NCBI RefSeq assembly: GCF_000429485.1
Contig: NZ_AUBY01000009.1
Span: 213,634-277,633 of the forward strand
DNA length: 64,000 nt
DNA from: Aliagarivorans marinus DSM 23064
GTDB lineage: Bacteria > Pseudomonadota > Gammaproteobacteria > Enterobacterales > Celerinatantimonadaceae
Direction of reading: 5' to 3'
Numbering within the stretch: position 1 is the first letter of the stretch; every line of letters starts with the position of its first letter. Under the pieces are notes generated by a model. That model had not been told where the DNA came from and did no database searches. It saw only the letters and a program-made list of their open reading frames with translations. Below are positions 54,331 to 63,703 of the stretch, piece by piece. Position numbers and translations under genes: made by a program.

Positions 54331-56427
54331 TTACTCACAGAGGCTGACCATCATTGAGCCAGACTCTAGACCGCTATCAACCTCCATGCTGTAGACATAA
54401 CGCCCAGCCTGAGGGATCACGATATTCATTTCAGTACCGTTACCGGAGATCTTGGCCAGATCTTGTGTTGCTGCGATATTCACAACTGCACTAGGTGTAG
54501 AGAGCTCGAAATCCCAGTCGGCATCGGCAAACTTAAAGCCAAAGGCGGTAGCTGCAGGCTCGTCAATCACCACCTGATAGAGATTACCGCCTTTGTACTG
54601 AAGCTGGTGGCTAGCGGGTGTGCCCCAGTCACCGCCGCTGTAGTTACCACGCATGTATACTGCGGTGCCAACCGGCCCACTACCAGATACTGTTGGGGTA
54701 TCACAGCGAGCGAGTGGGCCGCTGCCGGTCAGGCCGTCGTCACCGCCTTGTTGCGGACCATCGGCACTTGGACTCAGCACTTCCAGGAACAGGCTCTCTA
54801 AGGCTGCGACTTCAATGGTGTAGCCTCCGGAGGCGATATCCATGGTTTGCTCGGTCAGCAGGTCTTTCAGCTGGCCTTCACTACCGATCTCTTCACCGGT
54901 TACTGCAATTGAGACAGTGCTAGTTGAGGTGTTGCTAATAAATAGCACCACGTTGTTGCCGGATTGCTTGTGGGCAAAGAATACCTCTGCTGAGTCATCG
55001 TGACCGATAATGGTTTGCTCACCTTTGTACAGCGCCGGGTTCGCGGCGCGCACACTCATCAACTCGCTGATGTAGTCGCGCAGATCGCTTTGCTGGGCAT
55101 TCGCTGTGAACACGGCGCCAGACTCGCCACTCGGCAGGCCTTCGATCTTACCGCTGGTGCGGGCAACGTGGTCATCACACAAGCCATTGATGGCGCAAGA
55201 GCTGCTACTATCTCTGTCGGCAAAGCCTTCCAGTTCATCACCGATCTCATCGCCGTAGTACATGGTGATGGGGCCAGAATATGCGCTCAAGAAGGCATAG
55301 GCAGCTTTATGGCGATCCCAGTACTCCTGCTCGTTTGGTTGGGTAATATCGCCACGTTCAAGTAAGTCGCCGAAGCGAACCAAATCGTGGTTGCCGATAA
55401 AGCCATTCGGTACTGCGTGAGAAGGGTTAGCCAGCTGGGTGTTGTAACCGGCAACCAGGGTGTTGGCGTTACCACCACCGCTACCACTTTCTTCCACGGC
55501 ATAGGTTTGTACCATGCGATAACGCATCGGGAAGTCGAAGGCTGAGCAGAGCCCCGGCGCCTCCTCTGGGCCATAGCCTTCTTCTCGAATTTGGGTACCA
55601 CCACCGTCCCAGATCTCGGCCACCATGTAGCCAAGCGGATTCACGGTTTCACCATTCATGGAGTAGGTTACCGTTGCGGCTGCATCTTCTACCGCTTTGC
55701 GGATCTCACCCCATGCGCCAACCGGCACCTGATAGGCTTGGTCCAAACGCCAGCCGTCGATCTTTAGCTCCTCGACCCAATAGCTGGCAACCTCTTTAAA
55801 GAAGTCGATATCGCCGGGATAGACCGCTTCGCGCCCTGTTGCGCCTTGAGCAACCCCATTGGTGCTTAGCGTTAGGCCGGAAGGTGAGGGATAGTCTTGA
55901 GCGTTGGTCTTAAAGTGGCCGAATACGCCATCGAAGAACACATACATACCGCGGGCGTGCGCCTGCTCAACTAAGCTGCGGGCGGTATCCATATCGCCAA
56001 AGTTCGGGTCGATATTGAAGAAGTTGGTGGCGAAGTAGCCGGTGGCATCTAAGCGATCTGCCCAGTGGTCCTGCCCTGAAATCGGCACAGACTCGAACAC
56101 TGGGGTTAGCCAAATCGCGTTCATGCCCAAGTCTTGGATGTAATCTAGTGAGTCGATGATTCCCTGCAGATCGCCCATATGGTGGCTGGTGCCATAACCT
56201 GTGCCATGGCCGATGTTGCTGTCGCCATTAATAAAGGCCTCGGTCATCACCTGATAGATACGCAGTTCCATTGCTTTGTCGTAGACAGCATCAGTACAGG
56301 CATAAGGGGTGTATTGGTGATCGCCGCCACCGCCACTACCGCCGCCGTTGTCGCTTGAGCCACCGCCTCCGCCGCCACACGCCACTAAGGTCAAGCTCAT
56401 TGCTAGAACCAATGAAGAGTGTTTCAT
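54331..56427 (-). CDS. Secreted lipoprotein alpha-amylase-type glycoside hydrolase (GH13)
   Basis: A 698-residue predicted lipoprotein: signal peptide with lipobox LVAC (Cys17), a Gly/Ser-rich linker (18-40), then a GH13 barrel. Catalytic nucleophile Asp in DGWRLDQAYQ, acid/base Glu in MVAEIWDGG, and transition-state Asp in FIGNHDLVRFG are all present; GMNAIWLTPVFESVP is conserved region I. The C-terminal part (about 600-698) looks like a carbohydrate-binding beta-sandwich (MRGNYSGGDWGTP..., FGFKFADADWDFEL). It probably sits on the outer membrane and cuts starch- or glycogen-like glucans. No maltose transport genes are near. GGAAAG precedes the ATG. Confidence 0.88.
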   Translation of the reverse strand: MKHSSLVLAMSLTLVACGGGGGGSSDNGGGSGGGGDHQYTPYACTDAVYDKAMELRIYQVMTEAFINGDSNIGHGTGYGTSHHMGDLQGIIDSLDYIQDLGMNAIWLTPVFESVPISGQDHWADRLDATGYFATNFFNIDPNFGDMDTARSLVEQAHARGMYVFFDGVFGHFKTNAQDYPSPSGLTLSTNGVAQGATGREAVYPGDIDFFKEVASYWVEELKIDGWRLDQAYQVPVGAWGEIRKAVEDAAATVTYSMNGETVNPLGYMVAEIWDGGGTQIREEGYGPEEAPGLCSAFDFPMRYRMVQTYAVEESGSGGGNANTLVAGYNTQLANPSHAVPNGFIGNHDLVRFGDLLERGDITQPNEQEYWDRHKAAYAFLSAYSGPITMYYGDEIGDELEGFADRDSSSSCAINGLCDDHVARTSGKIEGLPSGESGAVFTANAQQSDLRDYISELMSVRAANPALYKGEQTIIGHDDSAEVFFAHKQSGNNVVLFISNTSTSTVSIAVTGEEIGSEGQLKDLLTEQTMDIASGGYTIEVAALESLFLEVLSPSADGPQQGGDDGLTGSGPLARCDTPTVSGSGPVGTAVYMRGNYSGGDWGTPASHQLQYKGGNLYQVVIDEPAATAFGFKFADADWDFELSTPSAVVNIAATQDLAKISGNGTEMNIVIPQAGRYVYSMEVDSGLESGSMMVSLCE

Positions 56428-56569
56428 GCTACTTTCCCATTTCCTTTTGGTGTTATGGCTTGATTACAACACAGACTTTTTTTGAAGTCGGATGACAGCG
56501 TTTTCAACTTTGATAAAGATTGAAGCAGCTCCCAAGAAAGGCTTTTCAAAGTTTTCGCTTAGTAAGGGT

Positions 56570-56586
56570 CCTCATGTATCATGAGG
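56570..56586 (+). promoter_or_regulatory. Palindrome just upstream of fabR
   Basis: CCTCATG (56570-56576), TAT, CATGAGG (56580-56586), a perfect seven-base inverted repeat ending 19 bases before the fabR start. It could be an operator for FabR itself or an unrelated site. Confidence 0.35.
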
Positions 56587-56605
56587 CGGATTTTGGAGGA
56601 GTTGC

Positions 56606-57226
56606 ATGAGTGGCGTAAGAGCACAGCAAAAAGAAAAGACCCGCCGGGCGATTATCGAGGCGGCATTTCGCCAGCTAAGTCCTGAGCATAGCTTGGCCAA
56701 TTTGAGCCTGCGTGAAGTGGCGCGCGAGGCGGGTATCGCACCGACCTCGTTCTATCGCCATTTCGACGACATGGAGCAGCTCGGCCTGACCTTGGTGGAT
56801 GAGGGCGGCCTCACCCTGCGCCAGTTGATGCGCAAAGCGCGCCAGCGAATCCAAAACTCCGGCGGTAGCGTCATCGCCACATCGGTCAGCACCTTTATGG
56901 AGTTTGTCAGCGACAACCCCAACATCTTTCGCCTGCTACTTCGTGAACGTTCCGGCACCTCACCGGCCTTTCGTGCTGCGGTTGAGCGCGAGATCAGCCA
57001 CTTTATTGCCGAGCTAGGCGATTATCTGGAAGTGAAAAACCCGTGTTCGGCAGAAGATGCCCGCCTGCAAGCTGAAGCCATGGTGATTGTGGTGTTCCAT
57101 GCCGGCGCATCTGCGCTGGATATGCTTGAGCCTGAGCGCAAAGAGCTGGCCGAACGCACCATCAAGCAGCTGAAGATCATCGCCAAAGGTGCCAGTCACT
57201 ATAATCAGGCCAAGCCTTTGAGCTAA
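56606..57226 (+). CDS. fabR: Transcriptional repressor FabR (unsaturated fatty acid synthesis)
   Basis: A 206-residue TetR-family repressor. N-terminal HTH (about 10-60: [25 protein letters not shown]) and a ligand-binding helical domain. It represses fabA/fabB in response to unsaturated acyl-ACP or acyl-CoA. GGAGGA precedes the ATG. fabR and trmA are neighbours in E. coli too, here convergent across a bidirectional terminator. Confidence 0.9.
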   Translation: MSGVRAQQKEKTRRAIIEAAFRQLSPEHSLANLSLREVAREAGIAPTSFYRHFDDMEQLGLTLVDEGGLTLRQLMRKARQRIQNSGGSVIATSVSTFMEFVSDNPNIFRLLLRERSGTSPAFRAAVEREISHFIAELGDYLEVKNPCSAEDARLQAEAMVIVVFHAGASALDMLEPERKELAERTIKQLKIIAKGASHYNQAKPLS

Positions 57227-57248
57227 TTTGTCAGCAGCGAACCCTAGA

Positions 57249-57284
57249 GATAAAAGAACCCGACTAGCTCGGGTTCTGTTTTAT
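57249..57284. terminator. Bidirectional terminator between fabR and trmA
   Basis: AGAACCCGA (57255-57263) and TCGGGTTCT (57269-57277) around CTAGC, flanked by TAAAA on the left and TTTTA on the right, so T-runs exist on both strands. Confidence 0.88.
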
Positions 57285-57306
57285 CTGGCTGGGGAAAACT
57301 CTGCGC

Positions 57307-58410
57307 TTACTTGCGGCGTAAATAGACACCCGCTTCCATATGGTGGGTATAGGGGAACTGATCAAACAGCGCCCAGTGCTCGATAACATGGGTGTCGGTT
57401 AGCTGCTTGAGGTTATCGAACAGGGTGTCAGGGTTACACGACACATACAGGATGTTGTCGTAGCCTTGCACCATATCTAGGGTTGCCTGATCGAGGCCGG
57501 CGCGCGGTGGGTCCACAAAGATGGTGTTGCACTGGTAGTCGGCTAAGTCGATATCTGCCTGCTCAAGGCGGCGGAAGCTGCGTTCGCCATTGATCGCCTG
57601 GGTAAACTCTTCCGCTGACAGGCGTAGGATCTTGAGATTATCCACGCCGTTTTTCTCGATATTGTACTGGGCAGAGTCTACCGATGGCTTGGCGATCTCG
57701 GTGGCTAGTACCTTGTCAAAGTTCTGAGCGAGCGCGATAGAGAAGTTGCCGTTACCGCAGTACAACTCAAGTAGGTCGCCCTCGCTATGTGCCGTCGCTT
57801 GTAGCGCCCACTCCAGCATATGCTGATTCACTACTGCGTTGGGCTGGGTGAAGCTGTTCTCGATCTGTTTGTAGCAAAGGGTGTTGCCGTTGACGGTCAG
57901 CGCTTCCTCTACCCAGTCTTGGTCCAGGCACCACTTCTGTTTACGGGCGCGGCCAATCAGTTGCACATCGTAGTCTTGGCGCAGCTCGTCGCGCATCGCT
58001 TCGGCTTGCGCTTGCCACTCGTCATCCAACTGGCGGTGATACAGCAGGCTGATGATGACTTGGCCGCTCAAAGTCGACAGGTAGTCAATCTGGAACACTT
58101 TATTGCGTAGGCGTGGGCGCTGCTTGAGCTGCTCAAGCACCTTGGGCATCAACTCATTAATCAGTGCGCTGGCTGGCGGGAAGCTGTCGACCCGATACTT
58201 CTGCTTGGTCTGCTGATCAAACATGATGTAGTAGAGGTCATCGCCATCGTGCCACACCCGAAACTCGGCGCGCATCCGATAGTGCTTGAGTGGTGAGGCA
58301 AATACCTGAGGTTGTGGCGGTGAGAACTCGGCAAACTGTTGGCAGCGTTGCTGGGTCTTGTCATCCAGTTGAGTTTGATATTGCTCTGGGTAATAAGGTA
58401 GTGGGCTCAT
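57307..58410 (-). CDS. trmA: tRNA/tmRNA (uracil-C5)-methyltransferase TrmA
   Basis: A 367-residue AdoMet methyltransferase forming m5U54 in tRNAs and m5U in tmRNA. AdoMet motif [12 protein letters not shown], catalytic Cys in [19 protein letters not shown] motif and the C-terminal [13 protein letters not shown] are conserved. The ATG at 58410 is preferred over an upstream GTG at 58416 and matches E. coli length (366). Confidence 0.96.
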   Translation of the reverse strand: MSPLPYYPEQYQTQLDDKTQQRCQQFAEFSPPQPQVFASPLKHYRMRAEFRVWHDGDDLYYIMFDQQTKQKYRVDSFPPASALINELMPKVLEQLKQRPRLRNKVFQIDYLSTLSGQVIISLLYHRQLDDEWQAQAEAMRDELRQDYDVQLIGRARKQKWCLDQDWVEEALTVNGNTLCYKQIENSFTQPNAVVNQHMLEWALQATAHSEGDLLELYCGNGNFSIALAQNFDKVLATEIAKPSVDSAQYNIEKNGVDNLKILRLSAEEFTQAINGERSFRRLEQADIDLADYQCNTIFVDPPRAGLDQATLDMVQGYDNILYVSCNPDTLFDNLKQLTDTHVIEHWALFDQFPYTHHMEAGVYLRRK

Positions 58411-58576
58411 CGACACATACTCAGGGTTAAAGGGAGCGCAATTTAGCCAGTCAAACAGCGAATTGTCCAGTTTAGACGCATTTTTAGTAAAAAAACTTTA
58501 AAGTCTAAAAGGCACTGGCCGATACAGAGTGACTCGGGGTGTTCTAACTATTTAAGCATTGCTTACAGGAGGCGAT

Positions 58577-59809
58577 ATGAACAAGGTTGATGGATTAGCG
58601 AACTCCCACCTGCGCCAGTACGCGGAACAACTACTGCAGCAACATCGCGGCAGTGCGGCCAACAAGCTGGCGGGGCCAGCGCAAGACAAAGCAGAGTTGC
58701 ATCAGCGAGGGACCATTGCCACCCACGTTGTGCTTAGTTCGGTCGAGAAATACAGCATGGCGCTCAACCCTGCCAAACCGGTTGAGATGCCCAAGCCAGA
58801 GAACACCTCGTTGTTCGATGCAGAAGAGGTGGCGAACAATGTGTTGAGCTTCGTTGCTGGGGCGCTGTTCGGTGCCAAACAAGAGGGCGCCGATGACGAC
58901 ACCTTGCTGGAGATGATGAATCAGGCGCGCAAAGGCGTGGATATGGGCTTTGACTCGGCCCGAGAAGAGCTCAGTGATGCCGGCCTGCTCGATGAAGAGT
59001 TGGAACAGGGGATTTCGTCAGCTTACGACCTGATCCAAAAAGGCCTCGACGATCTTGAAGCGAACGACTTTGAGCGCCCGCAAGCATCAGCGCTTGGCGG
59101 ACTAACAGGCATTGGCATGTCGCAAAGCCAAGCTGGCTCGTTGGAGCTCGAGACCCGCGAAGGCGACAAGGTATCCATCAGCTTTAATTACGGACGTGCA
59201 TCGAGCTGGGAAGTGGGCTCCAACGAACAGGGTAACTATCTTGTCGGCAGTATGAGCCAGAGTCAGTCGATTAGCTTTAGCGTAGAGGGCGATCTCAATG
59301 AAGATGAACTCGCCGCTATCGCGGATTTGATTAAGCAAGTCGATGAAGTGGGTGCGCAGTTCTTCAATGGCAATCTGGATCAGGCGTTTAACCAAGCGCT
59401 GGAAATCGGCTTTGACCAAGAGCAACTGGTGGGCTTTGCCGTAGAATACACCCAGCAAACATCGGTCAGTGCGACTGCAGCCTATCAGCCTCAGTCTCAA
59501 GGAGGAACGCCTGCTGGTAATCAATTGGTACCAGAGCTGAGTCAGTTCATTGACCAATGGCAGCAAGTCCAAGACCGTGTGCGCAATTTGTTTGCCGAGC
59601 CCAATATTGCGCAGCAAGGGCTACTTGAGCAGATCCTCCCGCTAACCGCCGCTGGACTGCAGCCTGCAGAGGAGAGCGATGATCAAGAGGCCGGTGAGAG
59701 TGCACCAGCACAGGCTAACCCAGTGGAGCGTTTCACCTCTTTTACCTCTGTTTTAGAGCAAGTGTTAGCTAACCTACCTGAGCAAAATCGCGACCAAAGC
59801 GTTGAATAA
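58577..59809 (+). CDS. DUF5610 domain-containing protein
   Basis: A 410-residue protein of unknown function. N-terminal part (about 60-170) contains the DUF5610-like helical region (NNVLSFVAGALFGAKQEGADDDTLL..., MGFDSAREELSDAGLLDEELEQGISS in parts). Residues 185-330 form a second module with beta-rich SMSQSQSISFSVEGDL and helices (LNEDELAAIADLIKQV), a pattern seen in related marine gammaproteobacterial proteins. The C-terminus is Glu/Gln/Ala-rich. No signal peptide is seen, so it is probably cytosolic or exported by a non-Sec route. AGGAGG precedes the ATG. Confidence 0.75.
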   Translation: MNKVDGLANSHLRQYAEQLLQQHRGSAANKLAGPAQDKAELHQRGTIATHVVLSSVEKYSMALNPAKPVEMPKPENTSLFDAEEVANNVLSFVAGALFGAKQEGADDDTLLEMMNQARKGVDMGFDSAREELSDAGLLDEELEQGISSAYDLIQKGLDDLEANDFERPQASALGGLTGIGMSQSQAGSLELETREGDKVSISFNYGRASSWEVGSNEQGNYLVGSMSQSQSISFSVEGDLNEDELAAIADLIKQVDEVGAQFFNGNLDQAFNQALEIGFDQEQLVGFAVEYTQQTSVSATAAYQPQSQGGTPAGNQLVPELSQFIDQWQQVQDRVRNLFAEPNIAQQGLLEQILPLTAAGLQPAEESDDQEAGESAPAQANPVERFTSFTSVLEQVLANLPEQNRDQSVE

Positions 59810-59825
59810 TCACATCTAAATGTCA

Positions 59826-59849
59826 CCCGGAGCTGCTTTTTGCTCCGGG
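59826..59849 (+). terminator. Hairpin after the DUF5610 gene
   Basis: CCCGGAGC (59826-59833) and GCTCCGGG (59842-59849) with a T-rich loop, followed by CTTCTCTATAA; the tail is only weakly T-rich. Confidence 0.65.
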
Positions 59850-59888
59850 CTTCTCTATAATTGCCCGCGCTGTGGTGATCGAGCGATG

Positions 59889-60080
59889 TCTATATCGACT
59901 CGATTGAAAAGGGAATCCGGTGAGAATCCGGAGCTGTCGCGCAGCGGTATTGAGGAACGAAGGCTCAAGGATGGGGAAACCCCACATCCAGACACTATGC
60001 CATGCATGGGAAGTCGTAGCCCTAGGACAACAAGTCAATCGTTGACTTGCCCGCCTCTAAGTCCGAAGACCTGCCACAAC
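59889..60080 (+). ncRNA. Adenosylcobalamin riboswitch upstream of btuB
   Basis: About 190 bases with the cobalamin riboswitch pattern: AAAAGGGAATCCGGTG near the 5' end, the paired GGTGAGAATCCGGAGC, CGCGCAGCGGT, GGGAAGTCG in the middle and the 3' conserved AAGTCCGAAGACCTGCC (60059-60075). It ends about 50 bases before the btuB start, as in other btuB leaders, and should switch off btuB translation or transcription when cobalamin is plentiful. Outer edges are estimates. Confidence 0.93.
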
Positions 60081-60127
60081 CGAGCTGCAATCAGCAGCAT
60101 ATTCTACGCGTAATAGGATTGATAAAA

Positions 60128-61963
60128 ATGGACGCTAAAAAAACCTTGGCGCTGGCAGTGGCAGCCACGCTTTCGCATGCCGTTTCGGCAGAGCAATCTT
60201 CCCCTGATGAAACCTTTGTAGTCACCGCTCACGGTGTGGCACAAAATGCGGCTTCGGTTCTCGCCCCGCTAGAAGTTGTTACCCGCGACGATATCGACAG
60301 ACTCCAAGCGCAATCGCTGACGGATGTCCTCAAAACCCTACCCGGCATTGAAATCGGTCAAAATGGTGGTCGCGGTCAGGTGACTTCATTGTTCGTACGT
60401 GGCGCTGAGTCAAACCATGTACTGGTGCTGGTGGATGGCGTGCGAATGGTCACCTCCGCCACAACGCCCGGTACGGTAGATTTCAACCAATTACCTTTGG
60501 TGGCCGTTGAGCGAGTTGAGTTTATCCGCGGTGCTCGCGCCGTCACCTTTGGTAGCGAGGCTATCGCCGGTGTTATCAACATCATTACTCGCAGCGAGTT
60601 TGGTGATACCAGTAAGGTGTTGGAAGTCGGTGGCGGCTCCTTCGATAGCTATCTGCTTGGTGGCCGTGGCAATTTTGCTGTCGGTGAGAATGGTCAACTT
60701 AAACTGGCTGCGAGCTATGAAGACAGCGATGGTTACAACGCCCGCCCAACCGAAACCAACCAAGGTGACAAGCATGGCTTTGAGTCTAAGAATGCTTTCG
60801 CCGCCTATGAGCATCGCTTGGCTAAGCAGTGGACTGCCTACTTCTCAGGACTTTGGTACGAAAATGAAGTGGAGTTTGAGAGCTTTGGGCTAAACGCCAC
60901 TCGCTTGAGAAGTCACAGCCTCAGTGGCGCAATCGCTTACGACTCCGAGCAATGGCTGTCGGAGCTCAAAGTTGGCTACTCCAACCAAACCAACAAAACC
61001 TATGCTGTTGCCTCAGGTATCGATAATTTCAACACCTACGCCGATATCAGCCAGTACAATATTGCCTGGTCTAACGCCTATCAATTTAACCGCAGCGTAA
61101 AACTGATCGCAGGCGCCGAGTGGTCAAGGCAAGAAATAGGCGATGACTACATTAGCTATGGCAGCGCCTACGATGTGGCAGGGCGCTCGAGAAATAACTT
61201 CGGCTTGATGACTTCACTGTTGCTAGAGCACGACGCACTAACCTTTGAACTAGGTGGCCGCTGGGATGACAACAGCGAATATGGCGATGAAGCGACCTGG
61301 GCTGCCAGTGCGGGTTATTGGATCACCGATAACACCCAGTTGATTGCCATGGCGGGAACAGCCTTTAAAGCACCGACCATGAGCGACTTATATGGCTACG
61401 GTGGTAACCCGGATCTCAACCCTGAGTCTTCTAAGAACTATGAGTTGGGCGCTCGTGGTGTTGTTGCGAATGTGGATTGGCGTGTTTCCGCCTATGAGAT
61501 GCGAATCGATGAACTCGTAGACTCAGTATGCGATGAGTTCTGGAACTGCACGTCGCAAAACATCGAAGGCGAGAGCAAGCTACGTGGTATCGAGTTTGAT
61601 GCTGGCTTCAATACCTTTGGGCTTGAGCATCGGGCTATCGCCGAGTTCCGCAACCCGAAAGACAAAGATGGTAATCAACTTCCGCGCCGCGCCAAACGCG
61701 TATTTAAGTGGGATGTGGAGTATGGCTATCAAGACTTTAGCATTGGTGCACTGCTGACTTACCAAAGCGAACGTCCTAACTCGGGCTATGACACGATCAT
61801 TCTCGATTCCTATAGCGTGACCGATTTGCGCGCAGCCTACCAGTTCGGTAGTGCTAGCCTGGAAGCGAAGGTTGTGAACCTGTTCGATAAGGACTACGAA
61901 ACGGCCAGCGGTTATCAATCTGCAGAGCGCAGCTACTGGATTAACCTCCGCTATCAGCTCTAA
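60128..61963 (+). CDS. btuB: Outer-membrane cobalamin receptor BtuB
   Basis: A 611-residue TonB-dependent 22-strand beta-barrel that imports vitamin B12. Signal peptide to about AVSA (residue 21); TonB box near DETFVVTA; plug domain with LKTLPGIEIGQNGGRGQVTSLFVRG (in parts) and ITRSEFG; last strand ends in YWINLRYQL with a final Leu where terminal Phe is commoner. The ATG at 60128 is the first one giving a clean signal. Other cobalamin uptake genes (btuCDF) are not in the window. btuB-murI order matches E. coli. Confidence 0.95.
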   Translation: MDAKKTLALAVAATLSHAVSAEQSSPDETFVVTAHGVAQNAASVLAPLEVVTRDDIDRLQAQSLTDVLKTLPGIEIGQNGGRGQVTSLFVRGAESNHVLVLVDGVRMVTSATTPGTVDFNQLPLVAVERVEFIRGARAVTFGSEAIAGVINIITRSEFGDTSKVLEVGGGSFDSYLLGGRGNFAVGENGQLKLAASYEDSDGYNARPTETNQGDKHGFESKNAFAAYEHRLAKQWTAYFSGLWYENEVEFESFGLNATRLRSHSLSGAIAYDSEQWLSELKVGYSNQTNKTYAVASGIDNFNTYADISQYNIAWSNAYQFNRSVKLIAGAEWSRQEIGDDYISYGSAYDVAGRSRNNFGLMTSLLLEHDALTFELGGRWDDNSEYGDEATWAASAGYWITDNTQLIAMAGTAFKAPTMSDLYGYGGNPDLNPESSKNYELGARGVVANVDWRVSAYEMRIDELVDSVCDEFWNCTSQNIEGESKLRGIEFDAGFNTFGLEHRAIAEFRNPKDKDGNQLPRRAKRVFKWDVEYGYQDFSIGALLTYQSERPNSGYDTIILDSYSVTDLRAAYQFGSASLEAKVVNLFDKDYETASGYQSAERSYWINLRYQL

Positions 61964-62035
61964 TCCAGACTTTGTATAAAGGGGGAGTTTGTATACACTC
62001 CCTCTTCTTATATATGTGTGTGATAGGTAGCGATA

Positions 62036-62818
62036 GTGAAACACGTCCTCTTCTTTGACTCTGGCGTGGGTGGGTTAAGTGTGCTGGCGCAAGTCAGGCA
62101 ACGCTGCCCGCAGCTTAGCTATAGCTACCTCTTCGACAATCGTTTCTTTCCTTATGGTGAGTTGGCCGAGGCTCAGCTCATCTCGCGCGTCGAGCAGTTG
62201 CTCAGTCGAGCCGTTGAAGCGCTTCGGCCGGACTTAGTCGTCATCGCCTGCAACTCTGCCAGTACCCTTGCCCTACCTGCCGTGCGTGCTAAGTTGTCAA
62301 TTCCGGTGGTAGGGGTTGTTCCCGCCATTAAGCCTGCGGCAAAGCTATCCGCCAATCGCCACATTGGTTTACTCGCAACACCGGGCACGGTAAAGCGCAC
62401 GTATACCGAAGCCTTGATCAGCGAGTTTGCTGCCGACTGTCAGATTGAGTTTCTTGGCTCCACGCGCTTAGTGGAGTTGGCTGAGATGAAGTTAGCGGGT
62501 GAGCCGCTGGATTACTGCCGTGAGGTCACCGAGATCCTAGAGCCGTGGGCAACCCTGCCTACCTTAGATTGTGTGGTACTTGGTTGCACTCACTTCCCTC
62601 TATTAAAGGAAGAGGTGACTCAAGCGTTGGAGGGACGAGTGAGCTGTGTCGATTCTGGGGAGGCGATAGCAAGGCGCGTCGCTAGCCTGCTACCGGATGC
62701 AGTTAGCTGCGCGACAAGTCCCGCACTGCATGCATACGCGACCAAGGCCGTTGACCAGCGGTTGGTTGAGCGCGGTTTAGCTAAATATGGGTTAAACCAC
62801 ATTCAGCTATTTAACTAA
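62036..62818 (+). CDS. murI: Glutamate racemase MurI
   Basis: A 260-residue cytosolic enzyme supplying D-glutamate for peptidoglycan. The two catalytic cysteines are Cys72 (IACNSAST) and Cys184 (GCTHFPLL), and [11 protein letters not shown] carries the substrate Asp-Ser. Starts with GTG. The end overlaps the convergent RRM gene by four bases. Adjacent to the rRNA operon, as in E. coli. Confidence 0.95.
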   Translation: MKHVLFFDSGVGGLSVLAQVRQRCPQLSYSYLFDNRFFPYGELAEAQLISRVEQLLSRAVEALRPDLVVIACNSASTLALPAVRAKLSIPVVGVVPAIKPAAKLSANRHIGLLATPGTVKRTYTEALISEFAADCQIEFLGSTRLVELAEMKLAGEPLDYCREVTEILEPWATLPTLDCVVLGCTHFPLLKEEVTQALEGRVSCVDSGEAIARRVASLLPDAVSCATSPALHAYATKAVDQRLVERGLAKYGLNHIQLFN

Positions 62819-63261
62819 CCTTCTTTGCGCTCGTTTGCCACACGTACTTTTAAGGTGCGCTGTTGGTACTCATGTTCATTTAGCGCATCAATAGCACGGT
62901 CGGCATCATTTGCTGCCATCTCGACAAAGCCAAAGCCTCGACGTTTGCCGGTCTGCTTATCTTTCAGCAAGCGTACAGAGACGACCTTTCCATGCTCCGA
63001 AAACAGCTCGCGTACCGCTGATTCGTTTGCACGATAAGGAAGGTTCCCAACATAAAGCGTCTGAGTATCGGTAACGGCTTCTGAAGAACTGGTTTCAGTA
63101 GCGTTCTTTCCTGAAGACTTAGGAATAAGGGAAATCGCTCCACCGACTAATACAGCGAATGACAGGTAGATAGGGTGGAAAGCATCATTAATAGCGCCGC
63201 CAACGAAATACGCGAGCACAGCAGCGACGAGCAAAAGCATCACAAGTATCGAATTGTTCAT
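62815..63261 (-). CDS. Membrane-anchored RRM RNA-binding protein
   Basis: A 148-residue protein with two N-terminal transmembrane helices (about 4-22 and 30-47) followed by a linker and one RNA-recognition motif (about 68-143) with RNP2 LYVGNL (69-74) and RNP1 RGFGFVEM (108-115). Bacterial RRM proteins with a membrane anchor are uncommon but occur in Shewanella-like genomes. Its targets are unknown. It lies between murI and the rRNA operon, on the opposite strand to both. Confidence 0.88.
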   Translation of the reverse strand: MNNSILVMLLLVAAVLAYFVGGAINDAFHPIYLSFAVLVGGAISLIPKSSGKNATETSSSEAVTDTQTLYVGNLPYRANESAVRELFSEHGKVVSVRLLKDKQTGKRRGFGFVEMAANDADRAIDALNEHEYQQRTLKVRVANERKEG

Positions 63262-63427
63262 AATTAAATCAAAGCTATCTAATTGTAAGTATTACTGTTC
63301 CAACGCCAGACATGTTAGCTGGCTAATTTCTAGTTAGCTAGAAATTGAACAACTTTATTTAATAAATTTGCATTAAACCACAAATACTTTTAAATCATAG
63401 GCTTAGTTTGAGGCCTTCGCCATTGTC

Positions 63428-63436
63428 TGTGGATAA
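63428..63436 (-). promoter_or_regulatory. Consensus DnaA box upstream of the rRNA operon
   Basis: TGTGGATAA, the exact complement of the DnaA consensus TTATCCACA, 67 bases before the rRNA P1 -35. Only one such perfect box was seen, so it is not an origin by itself. Confidence 0.45.
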
Positions 63437-63502
63437 GTCTGTGAGTTAGTTGGGACTTGTCTGGGGGCTGTTTTTTGCCCTAAATTTTCTTCAAAAAAAC
63501 GC

Positions 63503-63530
63503 TTGCGCAAAAGAATCCGATCCCTATAAT
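63503..63530 (+). promoter_or_regulatory. rRNA operon promoter P1
   Basis: TTGCGC (63503-63508), a 16-base spacer and TATAAT (63525-63530), with an A/T-rich upstream tract (63481-63499) that could act as an UP element. Confidence 0.8.
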
Positions 63531-63561
63531 GCACCTCCGCTGACAGGGCAAACGCCCACGG

Positions 63562-63611
63562 TTAGCAAGGCGTCAACACTAAGTGTTACGCCGGGTGAGT
63601 CAGGATTCACC
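63562..63611 (+). other. Leader hairpins between rRNA P1 and P2
   Basis: Two hairpins follow P1: GGCGT with ACGCC enclosing AACACT/AGTGTT (about 63567-63592) and GGTGA with TTCACC (about 63594-63611). They are transcribed from P1 only. Confidence 0.5.
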
Positions 63612-63637
63612 GCTTGAAAAAACTTTTAAAAAAAGCT

Positions 63638-63665
63638 TTGACAAGCACTCAGAAATCCTTAGAAT
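63638..63665 (+). promoter_or_regulatory. rRNA operon promoter P2
   Basis: Consensus TTGACA (63638-63643), 16-base spacer, TAGAAT (63660-63665). Confidence 0.75.
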
Positions 63666-63691
63666 TCGCCCTCGCTTCTCACGGGAAGCAA

Positions 63692-63703
63692 CGTTCTTTA
63701 ACA
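63692..63703 (+). promoter_or_regulatory. rRNA leader boxA antitermination site
   Basis: GTTCTTTAACAA matches the boxA core (TGCTCTTTAACA) that recruits the Nus antitermination complex. The following AATCTGTGTGGGCACTC is the conserved leader segment known from E. coli rrn operons. Confidence 0.85.

Noticed and set aside
63428..63436. DnaA box considered as part of a replication origin
   Set aside because: A single perfect box with no AT-rich unwinding region, no dnaA, gidA or parAB neighbours; not an origin.
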